Source: DATFQI01 sp963816955 | GTDB lineage: Bacteria > Actinomycetota > Thermoleophilia > Solirubrobacterales > Solirubrobacteraceae | Direction of reading: 5' to 3' | DNA length: 64,000 nt | NCBI GenBank assembly: GCA_963816955.1 | Contig: CAWFME010000007.1 | Location: forward strand, 62,001 to 126,000 | Shown here: piece after piece, positions 1-9,354 of the stretch | Position numbering within the stretch: the stretch's first letter is position 1 | Layout: each line of letters begins with the position of its first letter | Made by a program: the position numbers and the translations under genes | The notes under the pieces: generated by a model | Databases searched by the model: none | Told to the model about the DNA's origin: nothing | What the model saw: only the letters and a program-made list of their open reading frames with translations

Positions 1-29
1 TGGTCATACGCACCCCCAGGAGCACGGTG

Positions 30-1539
30 ATGGCGGATCGGCCGTGTCCCTGCGTCTGCCTCGTCGTCCTCGACGGCTGGGGGCTGGCGGCGGAGGGGCC
101 CGGGAACGCGGTCGCGCTGGCGGACACGCCGGTGATGGACCGCCTCTGGGCCGAGCACCCGCACACCCAACTCACCGCCTGCGGAGAAAGCTGTCGGCCT
201 GCCGGCGGGGCAGATGGGCAACTCGGAGGTCGGCCACCTCAACCTCGGCGCCGGCGCGATCGTCCCGCAGGACCTCGCGCGCATCGACAAGGCGGTCGAG
301 GACGGCACGCTGGGCGACAGCGAGACGCTGACGGAGCTGATGGACGGCGCGGAGCGCCTGCACCTGATCGGGCTGGTCTCCGACGGCGGCGTGCACTCCT
401 CCGACCGCCACCTGAAGGCGCTGATCGAGCTGGCCGCCTCCAAGGGCGTGCCCGACGTGATCGTGCACGCGTTCACGGACGGGCGCGACACCTCGCCGAA
501 GGGCGGCGCGAAGTTCCTGGCCGAGGTCGAGAAGCTCGACGGCGCGCGCGTCGGCTCCGTGATCGGGCGCTACTTCGCGATGGACCGCGACGGCCGCTGG
601 GACCGGATCCAGAAGGCCTACGACCTGCTCGTGCACGGCAAGGGCGAGCACAGCGCCGACAGCGCCGAGCAGGCGGCGAAGGACGCCTACGAGCGCGACG
701 AGACCGACGAGTTCATCACCGCGACCGTGGTCGGCGAGGACACGCAGATCCGCGCGGGCGACGCCGTGCTCGGCTTCAACTTCCGGCCCGACCGCATGCG
801 CGAGATCACGCGCGCGCTGGCCGAGGACGGCTTCGACGAGATCGACCGCGGAGGCGGCGCCGTCGTCGAGCGCTACGCGACGCTGGCGGAGTACGACGAG
901 GACTGGGACTACCCCGTCGTGTTCCCGCCCGAGCGCCCGGCGGTCACGCTCGCGCAGGTGATCGCCGACCGCGGCCTCAAGCAGCTGCACGTTGCGGAGA
1001 CGGAGAAGTACCCGCACGTGACGTACTTCTTCAACGGCGGCGAGGAGGACGAGCACGAGGGCGAGACGTTCAAGCTCGTGCCCTCCCCGCGCGATGTGCC
1101 GACCTACGACCACAAGCCGGAGATGAGCGCCTACGAGGCGACGGACGCCTTCGTGGAGCGCTTCGAGGCCGATGAGCCCGCGTTCGCGATCATCAACTTC
1201 GCCAACGCCGACATGGTCGGCCACACGGGCGTGATCGAGGCCGCCGTGAAGGCGGTCGAGGCCGCCGACGAGTGCCTCGGGCGGGTGATCGAGACCGTCC
1301 ACGCCGCCGGCGGCGCCTGCATCGTCACCGCCGACCACGGCAACGCGGACGAGATGCTCGAGGAGGACGGGTCGCCTGACACCGCGCACTCGCTGAACCC
1401 GGTGCCTTTCGTCGTCACGGCCGGCGCGGACGCGCTCGACGGGGAGGGGATCCTCGCCGACGTCGCCCCGACGGCGCTCGCGCTGCTGGGGATCGAGCAG
1501 CCGCCGGAGATGACCGGCCGCTCACTTCTCCTCACCTGA
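30..1539 (+). CDS. gpmI: 2,3-bisphosphoglycerate-independent phosphoglycerate mutase, interrupted by a one-base insertion
   Basis: Interconverts 3- and 2-phosphoglycerate in glycolysis as a cytosolic two-metal enzyme. The N-terminal LDGWG metal-binding motif is read in one frame. From QMGNSEVGH (phospho-serine motif) to the end (DGRDTSP, RPDRMRE, NADMVGHTG, TADHGNADE) it is read in the next frame. One extra A in the AAA at 187-189 explains the switch; removing it gives about 503 residues, the normal family length. ATG at 30 is preferred because AGGAG lies 7 nt upstream. The function is essential in most organisms, so a sequencing error is more likely than a true pseudogene. Confidence 0.9.
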
Positions 1540-1603
1540 AGGGCCTGTCCCCATATTTGCGGATGCAAGTACCTTTGGGTGGCGGGTAGTCTTTGGGGTT
1601 CCG

Positions 1604-2128
1604 ATGAGCACCAGCACCACACCCGACACGCCCCTCGCCACCTCCGCGGAGATCCCGCTGCGCGAGCTGGCGCCCGCCGAGCTCGGCGCGTGGCGCGGCA
1701 TGCTGCGCGTGCACAGCGCGCTCGTGAAGGCGCTCGATGCGGAGCTGATCGCCGTGCACGGGCTGCCCCTGACCTCCTACGAGGTCCTGATCAACCTGCA
1801 GGCGGCGGCCGGCCGCCGGCGGCGCATGGCCGAGCTGGCCGACGGCGTGCTGCTCAGCCGCTCCGGCACGACCCGCCTGGTCGACCGCCTCGAGCGCGAC
1901 GGCCTGCTCGAGCGCGATACGTGCGACTCCGACGGCCGCGGCTGCTTCGCGGTGCTGACCGATCGCGGCGAGGAGCTCCTCACGAAGGCGCGGGCGACCC
2001 ACCTGGAAGGCGTGCGCGAGCGGTTCCTGCGCCACTTCGAGCCCGCCGAGCACGAGCAGATGGCCGCCTGGTGGAACCGGGTGCTGCCCGGCGCCGCGGA
2101 CGTCACAGATCTCAGTCGCTCAGACTGA
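1604..2128 (+). CDS. MarR family transcriptional regulator
   Basis: A 174-residue winged-helix regulator. The HTH and wing lie at about residues 60-115, with the typical stretch LLSRSGTTRLVDRLERDGLL followed by the wing DSDGRGCFAVLTDRGEE. A helical N-terminus and C-terminus would form the dimer interface. It lies directly upstream of an Hsp20 gene, and its last codons contain the first half-sites of an inverted repeat that continues into the hsp20 promoter. It may therefore control itself or hsp20; that link is inference. The effector is unknown. Confidence 0.9.
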   Translation: MSTSTTPDTPLATSAEIPLRELAPAELGAWRGMLRVHSALVKALDAELIAVHGLPLTSYEVLINLQAAAGRRRRMAELADGVLLSRSGTTRLVDRLERDGLLERDTCDSDGRGCFAVLTDRGEELLTKARATHLEGVRERFLRHFEPAEHEQMAAWWNRVLPGAADVTDLSRSD

Positions 2129-2162
2129 GATACTTGACATCCGCGCACTGAGATCTCATACT
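2109..2162 (+). promoter_or_regulatory. hsp20 promoter with ACTGAGAT operator repeats
   Basis: A sigma70-like promoter is visible: TTGACA at 2134-2139, a 17-nt spacer, then CATACT at 2157-2162. Upstream, ATCTCAGT (2109-2116) and ACTGAGAT (2124-2131) form a perfect inverted repeat with a 7-nt spacer. A third ACTGAGAT at 2147-2154 sits between -35 and -10 and is part of the palindrome TGAGATCTCA (2149-2158). A repressor bound here would block RNA polymerase. The CTCAG-N7-CTGAG geometry recalls, but does not match, the HAIR site of HspR (CTTGAGT-N7-ACTCAAG). Confidence 0.7.
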
Positions 2163-2205
2163 GCGCGGCAGTTCGTGATCCACTCTTCCTGACGGAGGTT
2201 TCGCC

Positions 2206-2679
2206 ATGACCATCGTTCGCTGGGAGCCGCTGCGCGAGCTGGGCACGCTGCAGTCCGAGATGAACCGCCTCTTCAACACCGTCTTCGACGGCCCGACGCC
2301 GACCGGCAACACGATGCGCCGCTGGATGCCGGCGATGGACCTGCTCGAGTCGGGCGACGACTTCGTGCTCAGGGCCGACCTGCCCGGCATGAGCGAGGAG
2401 GACGTCACGATCGAGCTCGAGGACTCGACGCTCACGATCTCGGGTGAGCGCAAGGCCGAGCACCGCGGCGAGGGCGAGGGCTACTACCGCGTCGAGCGCT
2501 CGACGGGCTCGTTCTCGCGCTCGCTCACGCTGCCCAAGGGCGTCGACCCCGAGGCCGTGAGCGCGAGCTTCGACCGCGGCGTGCTCGAGGTGCGCATCCC
2601 CAAGCCGGCGGAGCGCAAGCCGCGCCGGATCTCGATCGGCGGCAACGAGCCCGCCGCCATCGAGGGCAGCGCGGCCTAG
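2206..2679 (+). CDS. Hsp20/alpha-crystallin family small heat shock protein
   Basis: An ATP-independent holdase chaperone of 157 residues, the usual length. The alpha-crystallin domain spans about residues 40-135 (FVLRADLPGMSEEDV, LTISGERKAE, SRSLTLPKGVD, the GVLEVRIPKP strand) and is followed by a short C-terminal tail. A GGAGG precedes the ATG at a good distance. It is transcribed from a strong promoter overlapped by operator-like repeats. Confidence 0.95.
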   Translation: MTIVRWEPLRELGTLQSEMNRLFNTVFDGPTPTGNTMRRWMPAMDLLESGDDFVLRADLPGMSEEDVTIELEDSTLTISGERKAEHRGEGEGYYRVERSTGSFSRSLTLPKGVDPEAVSASFDRGVLEVRIPKPAERKPRRISIGGNEPAAIEGSAA

Positions 2680-2691
2680 CTCATGCCCCAG

Positions 2692-2722
2692 GGGGCGGAG
2701 GGCCGACTAGGCTCTCCGCCCC
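2692..2722 (+). terminator. Hairpin between hsp20 and tgt
   Basis: Perfect 9-bp arms GGGGCGGAG (2692-2700) and CTCCGCCCC (2714-2722) with a 13-nt loop. There is no T-tract. The 3' arm touches the proposed TTG start of tgt, so the hairpin may end hsp20 transcription or hide the tgt start region. Confidence 0.5.
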
Positions 2723-3932
2723 TTGTCGTCCCTGCAGATCCACACCCGCGCGCCGGACTCGCTGGCCCGCACCGGCACGCTGAAGCTCGCCCACGGCGAG
2801 GTGCGCACGCCCGCGTTCGTGCCGCTCGCGACCAAGGCCGTCGTCAAGACGCTCGAGGTGCGCGAGGCCGCCGAGCTGGGCTACGACATGGTGCTCGGGA
2901 ACACGTTCCACCTGTTCCTGACGCCCGGCCACGAGCTGATCCGCGAGCTCGGGGGCCTGCACCGCTTCCAGGCCTGGGACCGCCCGATCATCACCGACTC
3001 CGGCGGCTTCCAGGTCTTCTCGATGGGCCATGGCGCCGTCGCCGACGAGATCAAGGGCCGCTCGGCGCAGTCGGGCGGCGGCGAGCGCGCCGGGGCGATC
3101 CTCTCGATCGAGGAGGAGGGCGTGACGTTCCGCTCCTACCTCGACGGCACGCCCAAGTTCATGGGGCCGGAGACCTCGATGGAGGTGCAGGCGGCGCTCG
3201 GCTCGGACATCGCGCTGGTCTTCGACGAGTGCACGCCGTTCAACGTCGACCGCGAGTACACGGCGCGCTCGACGGAGCGCACGCACCGCTGGCTCGACCG
3301 CTGCCTGGCCTGGCACGCCGAGCACGGGCCGGAGGGCCAGATCGTCTACGGGATCGTGCAGGGCGGAGTGGAGGAGGAGCTGCGGCGCGCGTCCGCGCAG
3401 CAGGTGGCGGCGCGCGACGTCGGCGGGATCGCGATCGGCGGCACGCTCGGCGAGGACAAGGACCAGATGTTCGAGGTCGTCGCGTGGGCGGTCGACGAGC
3501 TGCCGGAGGGGCTGCCGCGGCACCTGCTCGGGATCGGCGAGGTCGACGATCTCGTGCGCGGCGTCGAGCTGGGGATCGACACGTTCGACTGCGCGATGCC
3601 GACGCGGATCGGCCGCCACGGGATGGCGGTGGTCCCGGACCCGGCCAAGCGCTGGCGCGTCGACCTCGCGAAGGCGCGCTGGCGCACGGCCGACGAGCCG
3701 CTGCTGGCGGGCTGCCCGTGCCCGGCCTGCGCCCACGGCTACAGCCGCGCCTACCTGCACTACCTGCTGCGCGCCCGCGAGCAGACCGTCCAGCGGCTGC
3801 TGACGATCCACAACCTCGCCTACCTGCAGCGGCTGATGGCCGGGCTGCGGGCGGCGATCGACGCCGGCACGCTGCCCGAGGCCGCGGCGGCGGTGCGCGC
3901 CGGGCGCGGCGCCCTGGGAGCTGCCCGGCTAG
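2723..3932 (+). CDS. tgt: tRNA-guanine transglycosylase (queuine tRNA-ribosyltransferase), frameshifted near the C-terminus
   Basis: Exchanges guanine-34 for a queuosine precursor in GUN-anticodon tRNAs. Visible motifs are TDSGGFQVFS with the catalytic Asp, DECTPF, YGIVQGG, and DTFDCAMPTRIGRHG followed by the zinc site CPCPACAHGYSR. The reading frame stays open far past the family length of about 400 residues. One extra base near 3906-3910 would switch to the frame ending APWELPG-stop at 3930-3932, a credible terminus. The start is assumed to be TTG 2723, since the protein begins SSLQIHTRAPDSLARTG and no better start is seen. The stop overlaps that of the convergent gene in CTAG. Confidence 0.88.
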
Positions 3933-5310
3933 ACGGAGCCCGCGCACGATCAGCGCGAGCGCGACCAGCAGCAACACGAGGAGCACGACCGCGAGGATCC
4001 GCGGCCCCCAGACCTGGAGCGCGCCGCGGTGGTCGAGCGTCGCGATCGCGTCCTCGCCGAGCAGCCGCCCGGCGTACGCGCCCGGCTCGGGCCGCGTCGC
4101 CGGCGCCTGCGCCCGGGCGGGCGGAACCGGCTTGGGCGCGGCCGGCGGCGCCGGCGCGGCCTCGGTGGGCTGCGTGGCCTCCGCCTCGGCCGCCGTGGGA
4201 ACCTCGGGCTCGGCGTCTTCGGGCGGCGGTGCGGGCTTCTCGCGCGGGATCAGGCGGACGGCGGGGCCGGGCTTCGAGGGGGCCGGCGACCTTGCGTGGG
4301 GCCTCCGGCGCGTGCTCGCCGTCGGCGGCGGCCTGCGCGTCGGCGGCGATCCGCGCACCCGGGCGGCGGCTCGCGGCGCGCAGGCGCTCGACCTCCGCGG
4401 CGGAGCGCCGCGCGGCCTGGCGCAGCTTGGCGATCTCGGCGAGCGCCTCCTCGTGCTTCTCGCGCAGCTCCTCGAGCGCCTGCACGGCGCCGGCGCGCTC
4501 GTCCTGCAGGCGGTCGGCCTCCTCGGCGGCGGAGCGCAGCCGCTCGGCCTCTCCGCCGACCTCCTCGGCCCGCTCGCGCTCGCGGGCCAGCGCGGCACGC
4601 GCCTCGGCCTCGGAGGCGCCCATGCGGGTCAGCTGCTCGCCCTGGCTCTCGCGCACGCTCGTGAGCTCCTCGCGCAGGCGCCGGGCCTCGTCCTCGAGCA
4701 GCTCCGCGCGCCGGGAGGACTCGCCCGCGCGCGCCTCGAGCGCCTCCAACCGCTCACCGGCCTCGCGGGCCTCAGAGCGCGCGGCGCGCAGCTCCTCCTC
4801 GTGGCGGGCCCGGATCCGGCCCAGCTCCGCGCGCGCGCCGGCGAGGTCGCGCTCGAGCTGCTGGCGGGAGCCGCCGGCCGCGCGCAGCACCGGCTCGGCG
4901 GACGATTCGGGCGGGGCCACGAACCTCGGCGGCTTGGGGGGTGCGGCGGCCGTCGACATCCTCGGCGTGCTCTCGGCCTTGTGGCGGCCGCGCGGCCCCT
5001 GGCCGCCGGGCGGCGGCAGGTCCACGGTGAGCGCGCCGACCTCCAGCTCGGCGTCCCCGACGTCCTCGTGCGCGCCCTCCCACGGGAAGGCGGCGATCCA
5101 CGCGGTGCCCTCGTCGGCCATCCAGGGCTTGTGGTCGAGCACCGCCAGCAGCCGGCGGCGCCCGCCGGCGACCTGGACGGTCAGCACGGGGCGCACGAAG
5201 CGCCGGCCGCGCACGCCGAACCAGCGGCCCTCGACCTCGAGCCGGCCGTCCTCGGACCACTGGAAGCGGTCGAGCTCGAACCCGGTCTGCTCGGGAGCGA
5301 CGGTGCTCAT
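3929..5310 (-). CDS. Coiled-coil, single-pass membrane protein downstream of the Ser/Thr kinase (frameshifted)
   Basis: Not assignable to a named family. The first 100 residues form a beta-rich domain (SEDGRLEVEGRWFGVRGRRF, LLAVLDHKPW). A long Glu/Arg/Ala-rich coiled coil follows, then a Pro/Ala linker and a C-terminal membrane segment (AVVLLVLLLVALALIV). The frame changes at the GGGGG run 4278-4282, where one extra G would explain it, and probably again just before the stop at 3929-3931. The ATG overlaps the kinase stop (ATGA), so the two are co-translated. Its product may be a kinase partner or substrate; this is inference. Confidence 0.65.
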
Positions 5311-6530
5311 CGGGTGTTGTCCTCGATCAGGCCCTTCACCTCGTCCACGGCGTCTTGCACCTGGCCCTGCACGTCGCGCTTGAGCTGGACGCCCTGCTGG
5401 ACCGTGTCCTGTGCGGCCTGGTAGACCGCGATCCCGCCGGCGATCAGCGCGAGCACGAGGAGCAGCCCGATCCACAATCGCATACCCGAGCCGCGTCTGC
5501 GTGCAGGTGGGGGAGCGGAGCGGCGGCGGGAGGGCGGCGCGGGCTCGGCGCGGCGGCGGCGCGCCGGGGCCTCCTCGATCGGCTCCATCCGGCGGCGCGG
5601 CCGCTCCCGCGGCGGCATCGCGGTGGTGGCCTGGGTGCCCGCCAGCATCCGGGTGGCCTCCGTCTCGTCCATCGCCCAGGTGCTTTCCGTGTCGCGGGCG
5701 GGAGCCCTTCCCTGCAAGGCCTCGCCCAGCGCGTGCTCCATCTCGCCGGCGTCGGCGTAGCGATGCTCGGGGTCGCGGTGCAGGGCGACCATGATCGCCT
5801 CCGCGAGCGCGGGGGGCACGTCGGCGTTCAGCTCGTCCAGGCGCGGGGGCGGAGAGGTCTCCTGCAGGCGGGCCAGGTCGGTCAGGGAGGCCGCCTCGTA
5901 GGGCAGCCGCCCCGCGAGCAGCTGGTAGGCGACCACGCCGAGCGCGTAGAGGTCGCTCGCCGGGCCGGCCGGCTCGCCCCGGGCCTGCTCTGGCGAGAGG
6001 TAGGCGGCGGTCCCGAGCACGGAGCCGGCCTTGGTGATGTCGGACTGCTCGGCGGCCTTGGCGATGCCGAAGTCCGCCAGCTTGACCGCGTTGTCGCGGC
6101 TGCGCAGGAGGTTGCCGGGCTTGACGTCGCGGTGCACGACGCCGTTGCGGTGGGCGTAGTCGAGCCCGCGGCAGGCCTGCGCGAGCACGTTGACCGCGTC
6201 GCGGTTGCCGAGCGGGCCATGGTCGCGCAGGATCTCCGCGCACGACTCGCCGTCGACGAACTCCATGACGATGTAGTTGCGCGCCGTCGCCTCGTCGAGC
6301 CCGAAGTCGAAGACCTGGACGATGTTGGGGTGCACGAGCCGGGCGGCCGCGAGCGCCTCGCGCCGGAAGCGCGAGACGAAGCTCGAGTCCTCGGCCAGGT
6401 GCTCAGCGAGCAGCTTGACCGCGACGTAGCGCTCCAGCCGCGTGTCGAACGCGAGCTGGACGGTCGCCATGCCGCCGACTCCGAGCCGGCGGTCCAGCTT
6501 GTAGCGGTCTGCGAAGAGCTCGTCGGTCAT
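5307..6530 (-). CDS. PknB-like serine/threonine protein kinase
   Basis: A membrane-anchored Hanks-type kinase of 407 residues. The kinase domain (about 8-265) shows the glycine loop GVGGMATV, the lysine in VAVKLL, the catalytic loop HRDVKPGN, the DFG motif and an APE-like SPEQARG. A Thr/Arg/Pro-rich juxtamembrane linker leads to one membrane helix (MRLWIGLLLVLALIAGGIAV) and a short extracytoplasmic tail of about 45 residues. No PASTA repeats are present. It overlaps by ATGA both the upstream lipoprotein gene and the downstream coiled-coil gene. Confidence 0.93.
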   Translation of the reverse strand: MTDELFADRYKLDRRLGVGGMATVQLAFDTRLERYVAVKLLAEHLAEDSSFVSRFRREALAAARLVHPNIVQVFDFGLDEATARNYIVMEFVDGESCAEILRDHGPLGNRDAVNVLAQACRGLDYAHRNGVVHRDVKPGNLLRSRDNAVKLADFGIAKAAEQSDITKAGSVLGTAAYLSPEQARGEPAGPASDLYALGVVAYQLLAGRLPYEAASLTDLARLQETSPPPRLDELNADVPPALAEAIMVALHRDPEHRYADAGEMEHALGEALQGRAPARDTESTWAMDETEATRMLAGTQATTAMPPRERPRRRMEPIEEAPARRRRAEPAPPSRRRSAPPPARRRGSGMRLWIGLLLVLALIAGGIAVYQAAQDTVQQGVQLKRDVQGQVQDAVDEVKGLIEDNTR

Positions 6531-7006
6531 TCGCCGTCGTCCTCGGGTGCAATCACACCGCCGTCGCCCGGAGGTTCCACCGTGGGCTCAGGCGTGGGCG
6601 TCTCGGTGGGCTCTGGCGTGGGCGTCTCGGTCGGCTCGGGCGTGGGCGTCTCGGTCGGCGAGGGCGTGGGCGTCTCCGTGGCCGACGGCGTCGGCGTCGG
6701 CGTCTCCTCGGCCTTGCAGTCGTTGTCGATGCGGTCGTCGATGTGCGTGAGCCAGTCGCGGATGTTGCGCTTGAGGTCGGTGTCGACGCGCCGCGGAAGC
6801 TCGCTCACCTGCTGGTTCGCGGCCTGGATCGCGGCCTTGGCCTTGGCCGTGTCGTTGTCGTCGCAGGCGGCCTGGATCTCGTCGATCGTCGACGTGAGCG
6901 CGCTCGCGCGGGTCTGGGGGATGAGCTCGGGGTCCTCACTACCGCAGCCGGCCAGGGGAACGGCCACCAGCAACAGGCCGAGCGCAAGGGTGGGGCGGCG
7001 TGGCAT
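6527..7006 (-). CDS. Lipoprotein with Pro-Thr-Glu repeat tail
   Basis: A 159-residue exported protein. The lipobox VPLAGC near residue 20 predicts signal-peptidase II cleavage and lipidation. A helical domain of about 75 residues follows (TSTIDEIQAACDDNDTAKAK). A tail of tandem TPTPEPTE-type repeats (from about residue 100) probably spans the cell wall. The stop overlaps the kinase start, so its extracytoplasmic domain could sense signals for the kinase; this is inference. The repeat tail may vary in length between strains. Confidence 0.8.
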   Translation of the reverse strand: MPRRPTLALGLLLVAVPLAGCGSEDPELIPQTRASALTSTIDEIQAACDDNDTAKAKAAIQAANQQVSELPRRVDTDLKRNIRDWLTHIDDRIDNDCKAEETPTPTPSATETPTPSPTETPTPEPTETPTPEPTETPTPEPTVEPPGDGGVIAPEDDGE

Positions 7007-7059
7007 GCGCCGATCCAGGCTAGCGGGACGAGGGGTCGCCCCGAGCCGCTTAACCGGCC

Positions 7060-7791
7060 TTATTGCCCGCGCTCGAGGCGCTCGGCGAGCGAGTCCGGCA
7101 GGTTGGCGGCGCGGATCGCCGCCTGGGCGCCCGCGATGTCGTACTCCGCCCGGCGGTAGCTCGCGGTCCAGCGGTCCGTGTCGAGCAGCAGCCAGGCGGC
7201 CCGCGGGTCGCCGTCGCGCGGCTGCCCCGTCGAGCCGGGGTTGATCAACCACTGGCCGGCGCCGAGGTCCAGCTCGGAGCCCTCCTTGCGGGTCGTCCCG
7301 GAGGCGGGCGTGCCCTCCTGGCGGTCGAACGACAGCGCCACGTGCGAGTGGCCGATCAGCGAGACCCGGAAGTCGGTCACGTCGAAGCACAGCTCGGCGG
7401 TCAGCCCGGACAGGACGTACTCCCAGACCGGGTCGCGCGGGGAGGCGTGGAAGAGCCCCACGCCCTGCGCGCTGCCCTCGGGCTTGAGCGAGAGCAGGAA
7501 CTCGCGCGTCTCGGGGGCGATCACCTCGCGCGTCCAGGTCGCCGCGAGCGCGGCCCCGCGCGAGAACTCCTCCAGCGAGAGCACGTCGACGACCGCCAGG
7601 TCGTGGTTGCCGGCCAGGCAGACGCTGCAGTGGCGGCGCGCCAGCTCGACGGAGGCGTCCGGGTCCCCGCCGTAGCCCACGAGGTCGCCGAGGCACCAGA
7701 GCTCCTCGGCGCCGTCCTGCTCGGCGGCGTCGATCACGGCCTCGAAGGCGTGGCGGTTCCCGTGGATGTCCGTGGCTATCGCGACCCGCAT
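7060..7791 (-). CDS. Calcineurin-like metallophosphoesterase (YfcE/MJ0936-like)
   Basis: A 243-residue two-metal phosphoesterase. The metal-site series is complete: ATDIHGN near the N-terminus, GDLVGYGG, LAGNHD, and the C-terminal GHSH followed by INPGSTGQPRDGD. The substrate is unknown; relatives hydrolyse phosphodiesters or small nucleotide phosphates. It diverges from the M48 protease gene at 7812 across a 20-nt gap, so the promoters must overlap. Confidence 0.9.
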   Translation of the reverse strand: MRVAIATDIHGNRHAFEAVIDAAEQDGAEELWCLGDLVGYGGDPDASVELARRHCSVCLAGNHDLAVVDVLSLEEFSRGAALAATWTREVIAPETREFLLSLKPEGSAQGVGLFHASPRDPVWEYVLSGLTAELCFDVTDFRVSLIGHSHVALSFDRQEGTPASGTTRKEGSELDLGAGQWLINPGSTGQPRDGDPRAAWLLLDTDRWTASYRRAEYDIAGAQAAIRAANLPDSLAERLERGQ

Positions 7792-7811
7792 GGCGGCGTA
7801 TCGTCTATTCG

Positions 7812-9017
7812 GTGCCGGTGCGGCTCCGCCTTCCCATCGCCATCGTCGCTGCGCTGGTGGTGGCGGAGGCCGCGGTCCTGATCATGCGGCCGCGTGGTCT
7901 CATCGAGCCCCTCGACGTCGCGCCGCGAGCCTACTTCAGCGCGGCGCAGATCGAGAAGGCCGAGGTGTTCCGCTCCGGCCAGCTGTGGCTCTTCGCCGCC
8001 CGCAGCGCGATCGAGCTGGGCCTGCTCGTGCTCGTCACCGCCCGCCCGCCGCGGGCGCTGTTGCTGCGGCGCCGTCGGGGAGTCCTCGCGGGCGCCGCGG
8101 CCGCCGCGGCGCTCTCCGTGGCGCTTTCGGCGGCCACGCTGCCCGTGCGGGCGGTCGCCCGCGAGCGGGCGAAGGATGTCGGCCTGGTGACCCAGGACTG
8201 GGTCGGCTACGCCGGCGACGTGGCCAAGAGCACGGCGATCGGCGCTGTGCTGGCGGGCGCGGGCGGCGCGCTGCTGGTGTTCGGCATGCGCCGCTTCGGC
8301 CGCGGCTGGTGGGCGCCGGCGGCCGCCGTGGTGGTCGCCTTCGGCGTCGCCACGACGTACCTGACGCCGATCGTGCTCGACCCGCTGTTCAACAAGTTCA
8401 CCCCGCTGCCGGAGGGCCCGACGCGCTCGACCGTCCTCACGCTGGCGCGCGAGGCCGGCGTCGACGTCGGTCAGGTCTACGAGATGGACGCCTCGCGCCG
8501 CACGACCGCCGCCAACGCCTACGTGACCGGCATCGGGCGCACCAAGCGCGTGGTCATCTACGACACCCTGCTGGATCGCTTCTCGCCCGGCGAGGTGCGG
8601 CTCGTGCTCGCGCACGAGCTCGGCCACGTCCACCACCGCGACGTGCCCCACGGGCTGCTCTACCTGCTGCTCGTGGCGCCGTTCGGGATGCTCGCCGCCG
8701 CGCGGCTGGGGGAGCGGCTGGCGCCGCGCGACTCGCTCGCCACCGCCGCCGCGGTGCCGGCCGTCGTGCTCGCGGTGGGCCTGGTCGCGCCCGCGATCAC
8801 CGTCATCTCCAACCAGCTCTCGCGCGGGGTGGAGCAGCGCGCGGACCAGTTCTCGCTCGAGCTCGCGGGCGAGCCGCGCACGTTCATCGGCTTCCAGGAG
8901 AGGATCTCGCTCACCAACGTCTCCGACCCGGACCCGCCGGCGCTCGTGCGCTTCCTGCTCGGCACCCACCCGAGCACGATCGAGCGGATCGGCCTGGCGG
9001 AGCGCTTCGACCGCTAG
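7812..9017 (+). CDS. M48 family (Ste24/CAAX-protease-like) zinc metallopeptidase
   Basis: A 401-residue integral membrane peptidase. The catalytic motif HELGHVHHRD lies at about residue 266, and the third zinc ligand lies in EQRADQFSLEL. Several hydrophobic segments flank the motif, and a Ste24-like N-terminal region carries a putative amphipathic stretch. The start is GTG. Likely role: turnover of membrane or prenylated proteins (inference from the family). It is convergent with the DUF3467 gene. Confidence 0.88.
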   Translation: MPVRLRLPIAIVAALVVAEAAVLIMRPRGLIEPLDVAPRAYFSAAQIEKAEVFRSGQLWLFAARSAIELGLLVLVTARPPRALLLRRRRGVLAGAAAAAALSVALSAATLPVRAVARERAKDVGLVTQDWVGYAGDVAKSTAIGAVLAGAGGALLVFGMRRFGRGWWAPAAAVVVAFGVATTYLTPIVLDPLFNKFTPLPEGPTRSTVLTLAREAGVDVGQVYEMDASRRTTAANAYVTGIGRTKRVVIYDTLLDRFSPGEVRLVLAHELGHVHHRDVPHGLLYLLLVAPFGMLAAARLGERLAPRDSLATAAAVPAVVLAVGLVAPAITVISNQLSRGVEQRADQFSLELAGEPRTFIGFQERISLTNVSDPDPPALVRFLLGTHPSTIERIGLAERFDR

Positions 9018-9037
9018 GAGCCTTGACAGACTCCTAG
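9014..9037. terminator. Bidirectional terminator-like hairpin
   Basis: Perfect arms CTAGGAG (9014-9020) and CTCCTAG (9031-9037) around a 10-nt loop. Each arm contains the stop codon of one of the two convergent genes. Confidence 0.5.
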
Positions 9038-9333
9038 TCGGGCGGCCGCGGGGGCGTCTCGGGGAGGTTCTTGATCCCCTCGGTGGTGCGCCACTTGGAC
9101 CAGTTGTCCTCCATGGCGTCGAGCAGCTCGCGGAAGAAGCGGGGCGAGAGGTTCAGCCGCGTCACCACCACGCCCGGCACCTCGCCCTCCTCGACCTCGT
9201 GGTCGACGCGCGCGAACGTGATCGAGAACTCGTAGTCGGAGTGGGCGACGTTGGCGAAGTTCGCGTAGTGGCCCGCCATCATCTCCGGCGTGGTGTGGAG
9301 GTTGAACTGGCGGTCGTCGCCGGCGTCGCTCAC
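9034..9333 (-). CDS. DUF3467 domain protein
   Basis: A 99-residue cytosolic protein of unknown function. The DUF3467 signature is the stretch YANFANVAHSDYEFSITFAR, followed by VVTRLNLSPRFFRELLDAMEDN and a Pro-rich tail. GTG 9333 is chosen because the conserved part starts soon after it. It diverges from rlmH by 21 nt. Confidence 0.8.
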   Translation of the reverse strand: MSDAGDDRQFNLHTTPEMMAGHYANFANVAHSDYEFSITFARVDHEVEEGEVPGVVVTRLNLSPRFFRELLDAMEDNWSKWRTTEGIKNLPETPPRPPD

Positions 9334-9354
9334 GGTCCGCCTAGTATCGCGCAG

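Noticed and set aside
2681..3811. Long antisense reading frame across tgt, and many similar ones (7776-8969, 9815-11209, 13961-15316, 20205-22436)
   Set aside because: High-GC DNA leaves opposite frames open. Their products are Arg/Ala/Gly-rich low-complexity, while the sense frames carry clear family motifs.
3933..5424. Plus-strand extension of tgt to over 880 residues
   Set aside because: The extra part is low complexity and antisense to a convincing coiled-coil gene. A one-base insertion explains the lost stop.
6541..6700. DNA satellite repeat
   Set aside because: The periodic sequence encodes the PTPEPTE repeat tail of the lipoprotein and keeps its reading frame, so it is coding.
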